This document shows positions 62,632 to 64,000 of a stretch of 64,000 nt of DNA, piece by piece. Under the pieces are notes generated by a model. It was not told the origin of the DNA, made no database searches, and saw only the letters and a program-made list of their open reading frames with translations. Both the position numbers and the translations under genes were made by a program. The number at the start of each line of letters is the position of its first letter. Position 1 is the stretch's first letter. This DNA is from Brevibacillus reuszeri (GTDB lineage: Bacteria; Bacillota; Bacilli; Brevibacillales; Brevibacillaceae): contig NZ_BEXF01000004.1 of assembly GCF_002897295.1 (NCBI RefSeq), positions 248,001-312,000 on the forward strand. Reading direction: 5' to 3'.

Positions 62632-64000
62632 TTGAGCCAATTTTGGAAAGCGTGGCAAAGACGGAAGGATACTCTTCAGGAGCAGACATTGCAGCAGCAC
62701 TCGAATAAAAGCATGGAAAGCGTGGCAGATATAGAACTCACGACAAGTGTAGACGACAACATTACCTTGATCGAGCGACAGTTGGGAAAATGCGATGACC
62801 TAGTTGTCCGGCGTTTTCCGGATAAGTTTGGTGTAGATTGTGCCATCGTTTTTCTTGATGGAATGGTCGATCGGAATATTATTAGTGAGTTTATCATCAC
62901 CAATATGACCAATCCCCAAATTACTTATGATCATCCAGCATCGAATGAACTGGAATCGACTGACGGTTTGCGGCAAGTCATTCGCAATATCCTCTCAGGA
63001 AGCGCCGTCCTCATGCGTAATGGAGAAAAAAAGGCGTACTTGAATAATACGCGAGGATGGGATCGCAGAAGTGTGGAGGAACCGCAGACGGAGTCAGTTG
63101 TTCGGGGGCCGCGAGACGGTTTCTCCGAGACACTCTGTGTCAACTCTGCCTTAATCCGCTTTCGCCTGAAGGACCCCAATCTCAGGGTACGCCATCTCGT
63201 AATAGGACAACGTACGCAGACAGACATCTACGTAATGTACATCGAGGGCCTAGCCCATCCGCCTATGGTAAAAGAAGTGTTGTCACGTATCGAGAAAATC
63301 AATGTAGATTCGGTTCTGGAAAGTGGTTATATTGAGCAAATGATACAAGACCACAGATGGTCGCCCTTTCCCCAACTTCAAAATACGGAGAGACCGGATA
63401 AGGTCGTAGCCAACCTGTTGGAGGGCAAGGTTGGCATTCTGGTTGATGGGACGCCTTTTGGACTAATCGCTCCAGCTGTTTTCTCTCAGTTTTATCAGAG
63501 TCCCGAGGATTATTACGAACGGTTTTACATTGCGACTTTAATCCGCTTTATTCGGATCATCAGTATCTCGATTGCGCTTTTGCTGCCATCTCTGTACATC
63601 GCTTTTAGCGCTTTTCATCCAGAGATGATCCCGTCCCGTCTTGTGATCGCCATGGCGGCAGGCAGATCGACCGTACCGTTTCCTTCTCTAGTAGAAGCTT
63701 TGTTCATGGAGCTTGCTATCGAGATTTTGCGGGAAGCGAGTGTACGGCTACCTGGCCCGATTGGACCTACCATTGGAATCGTAGGGGCGCTGGTTGTAGG
63801 GGAAGCGGCCGTATCAGCTGGTCTAGTCAGTCCTGTCATGGTCATCATCGTCGCGGTAACTACGATCGGATCATTTGCCTCCCCCAGCTATAGCGCAGCC
63901 ATTGCGATTCGGATGCTGCGCTTTCCGGTCATGCTCCTAGCTGGGATGTTTGGACTGTATGGGATTATGCTTTTTTTGATCGTTATTCTGATTCATTTAT
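62632..64000 (+). CDS. Spore germination protein, GerA family (A subunit), truncated by window end
   Basis: About 456 residues visible, frame still open at the window edge. It starts at TTG with AAGGGGGGAG upstream. The soluble N-terminal region carries the family hallmark SVVRGPRDGFSETL near 153-166, followed by NSALIRFRLKDPNLRV and later LLEGKVGILVDGTPF. Membrane helices start near residue 300 (RIISISIALLLPSLYIAF, and further spans). GerA-type A subunits sit in the spore inner membrane with B and C subunits and sense germinants. The B and C genes would lie beyond the window. Confidence 0.92.
   Translation, partial: MSQFWKAWQRRKDTLQEQTLQQHSNKSMESVADIELTTSVDDNITLIERQLGKCDDLVVRRFPDKFGVDCAIVFLDGMVDRNIISEFIITNMTNPQITYDHPASNELESTDGLRQVIRNILSGSAVLMRNGEKKAYLNNTRGWDRRSVEEPQTESVVRGPRDGFSETLCVNSALIRFRLKDPNLRVRHLVIGQRTQTDIYVMYIEGLAHPPMVKEVLSRIEKINVDSVLESGYIEQMIQDHRWSPFPQLQNTERPDKVVANLLEGKVGILVDGTPFGLIAPAVFSQFYQSPEDYYERFYIATLIRFIRIISISIALLLPSLYIAFSAFHPEMIPSRLVIAMAAGRSTVPFPSLVEALFMELAIEILREASVRLPGPIGPTIGIVGALVVGEAAVSAGLVSPVMVIIVAVTTIGSFASPSYSAAIAIRMLRFPVMLLAGMFGLYGIMLFLIVILIHL

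Overview
The window looks like chromosomal DNA of an aerobic, endospore-forming low-to-mid GC Gram-positive bacterium, most likely Brevibacillus or a close relative. The reasons are spore genes (gerQ, cwlJ, ytxC, a GerA-family receptor subunit), Bacillus-type order ytxC-thrS and infC-rpmI-rplT, two T-box leaders, strong AGGAGG-type ribosome sites, frequent GTG/TTG starts and many intrinsic terminators. The genus is inferred from content; no 16S gene is present. I saw no tRNA, rRNA, insertion sequence, prophage or CRISPR array.

1-13.5 kb: the end of a nucleobase permease, a Nudix hydrolase, an MFS drug exporter, a lipoprotein metalloprotease, an Eis-like acetyltransferase, a PilZ protein, a zinc finger/HTH/DUF2087/GIY-YIG-like protein, the spore pair cwlJ-gerQ, and a MerR-acyl-CoA ligase-acyl-CoA dehydrogenase operon behind a palindromic operator. 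13.5-18.8 kb: mqnC (futalosine menaquinone route), ytxC and T-box-controlled thrS.

18.8-30.1 kb is a compact tungsten/pterin-cofactor island. A leftward set (HTH regulator with a PBP-like sensor domain, tupABC tungstate importer, MoeB-like E1) diverges from a rightward tungsten aldehyde:ferredoxin oxidoreductase gene. Then come a small leftward moaD pair, two adjacent moeA paralogues (the second fused to the same PBP-like domain as the regulator) and moaA. Together they would import tungstate, build the pterin, insert metal and supply the oxidoreductase. moaC, moaE and mobA are not here; moaB lies alone at 43.9 kb.

30.1-40.9 kb is core metabolism: the L20-leader operon infC(AUU start)-rpmI-rplT, cysH-sat sulfate assimilation, and a T-box ilvBNC-leuAB operon that stops before leuCD. 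40.9-48.2 kb holds a KtrB-type potassium channel subunit, a MocR regulator, moaB, a B12-binding radical SAM protein, alkD, a DedA protein and a DUF1294 protein.

48.3-60.7 kb is one long catabolic operon: an IclR regulator, an aromatic-acid transporter, then 3-hydroxyanthranilate dioxygenase and the whole meta-cleavage route to pyruvate and acetyl-CoA, followed by kynureninase and an amino-acid permease. It degrades kynurenine-type compounds; the enzymes that make 3-hydroxykynurenine from tryptophan are not present. The window closes with a secreted LVIVD-repeat propeller protein and a truncated GerA-family spore germination gene.
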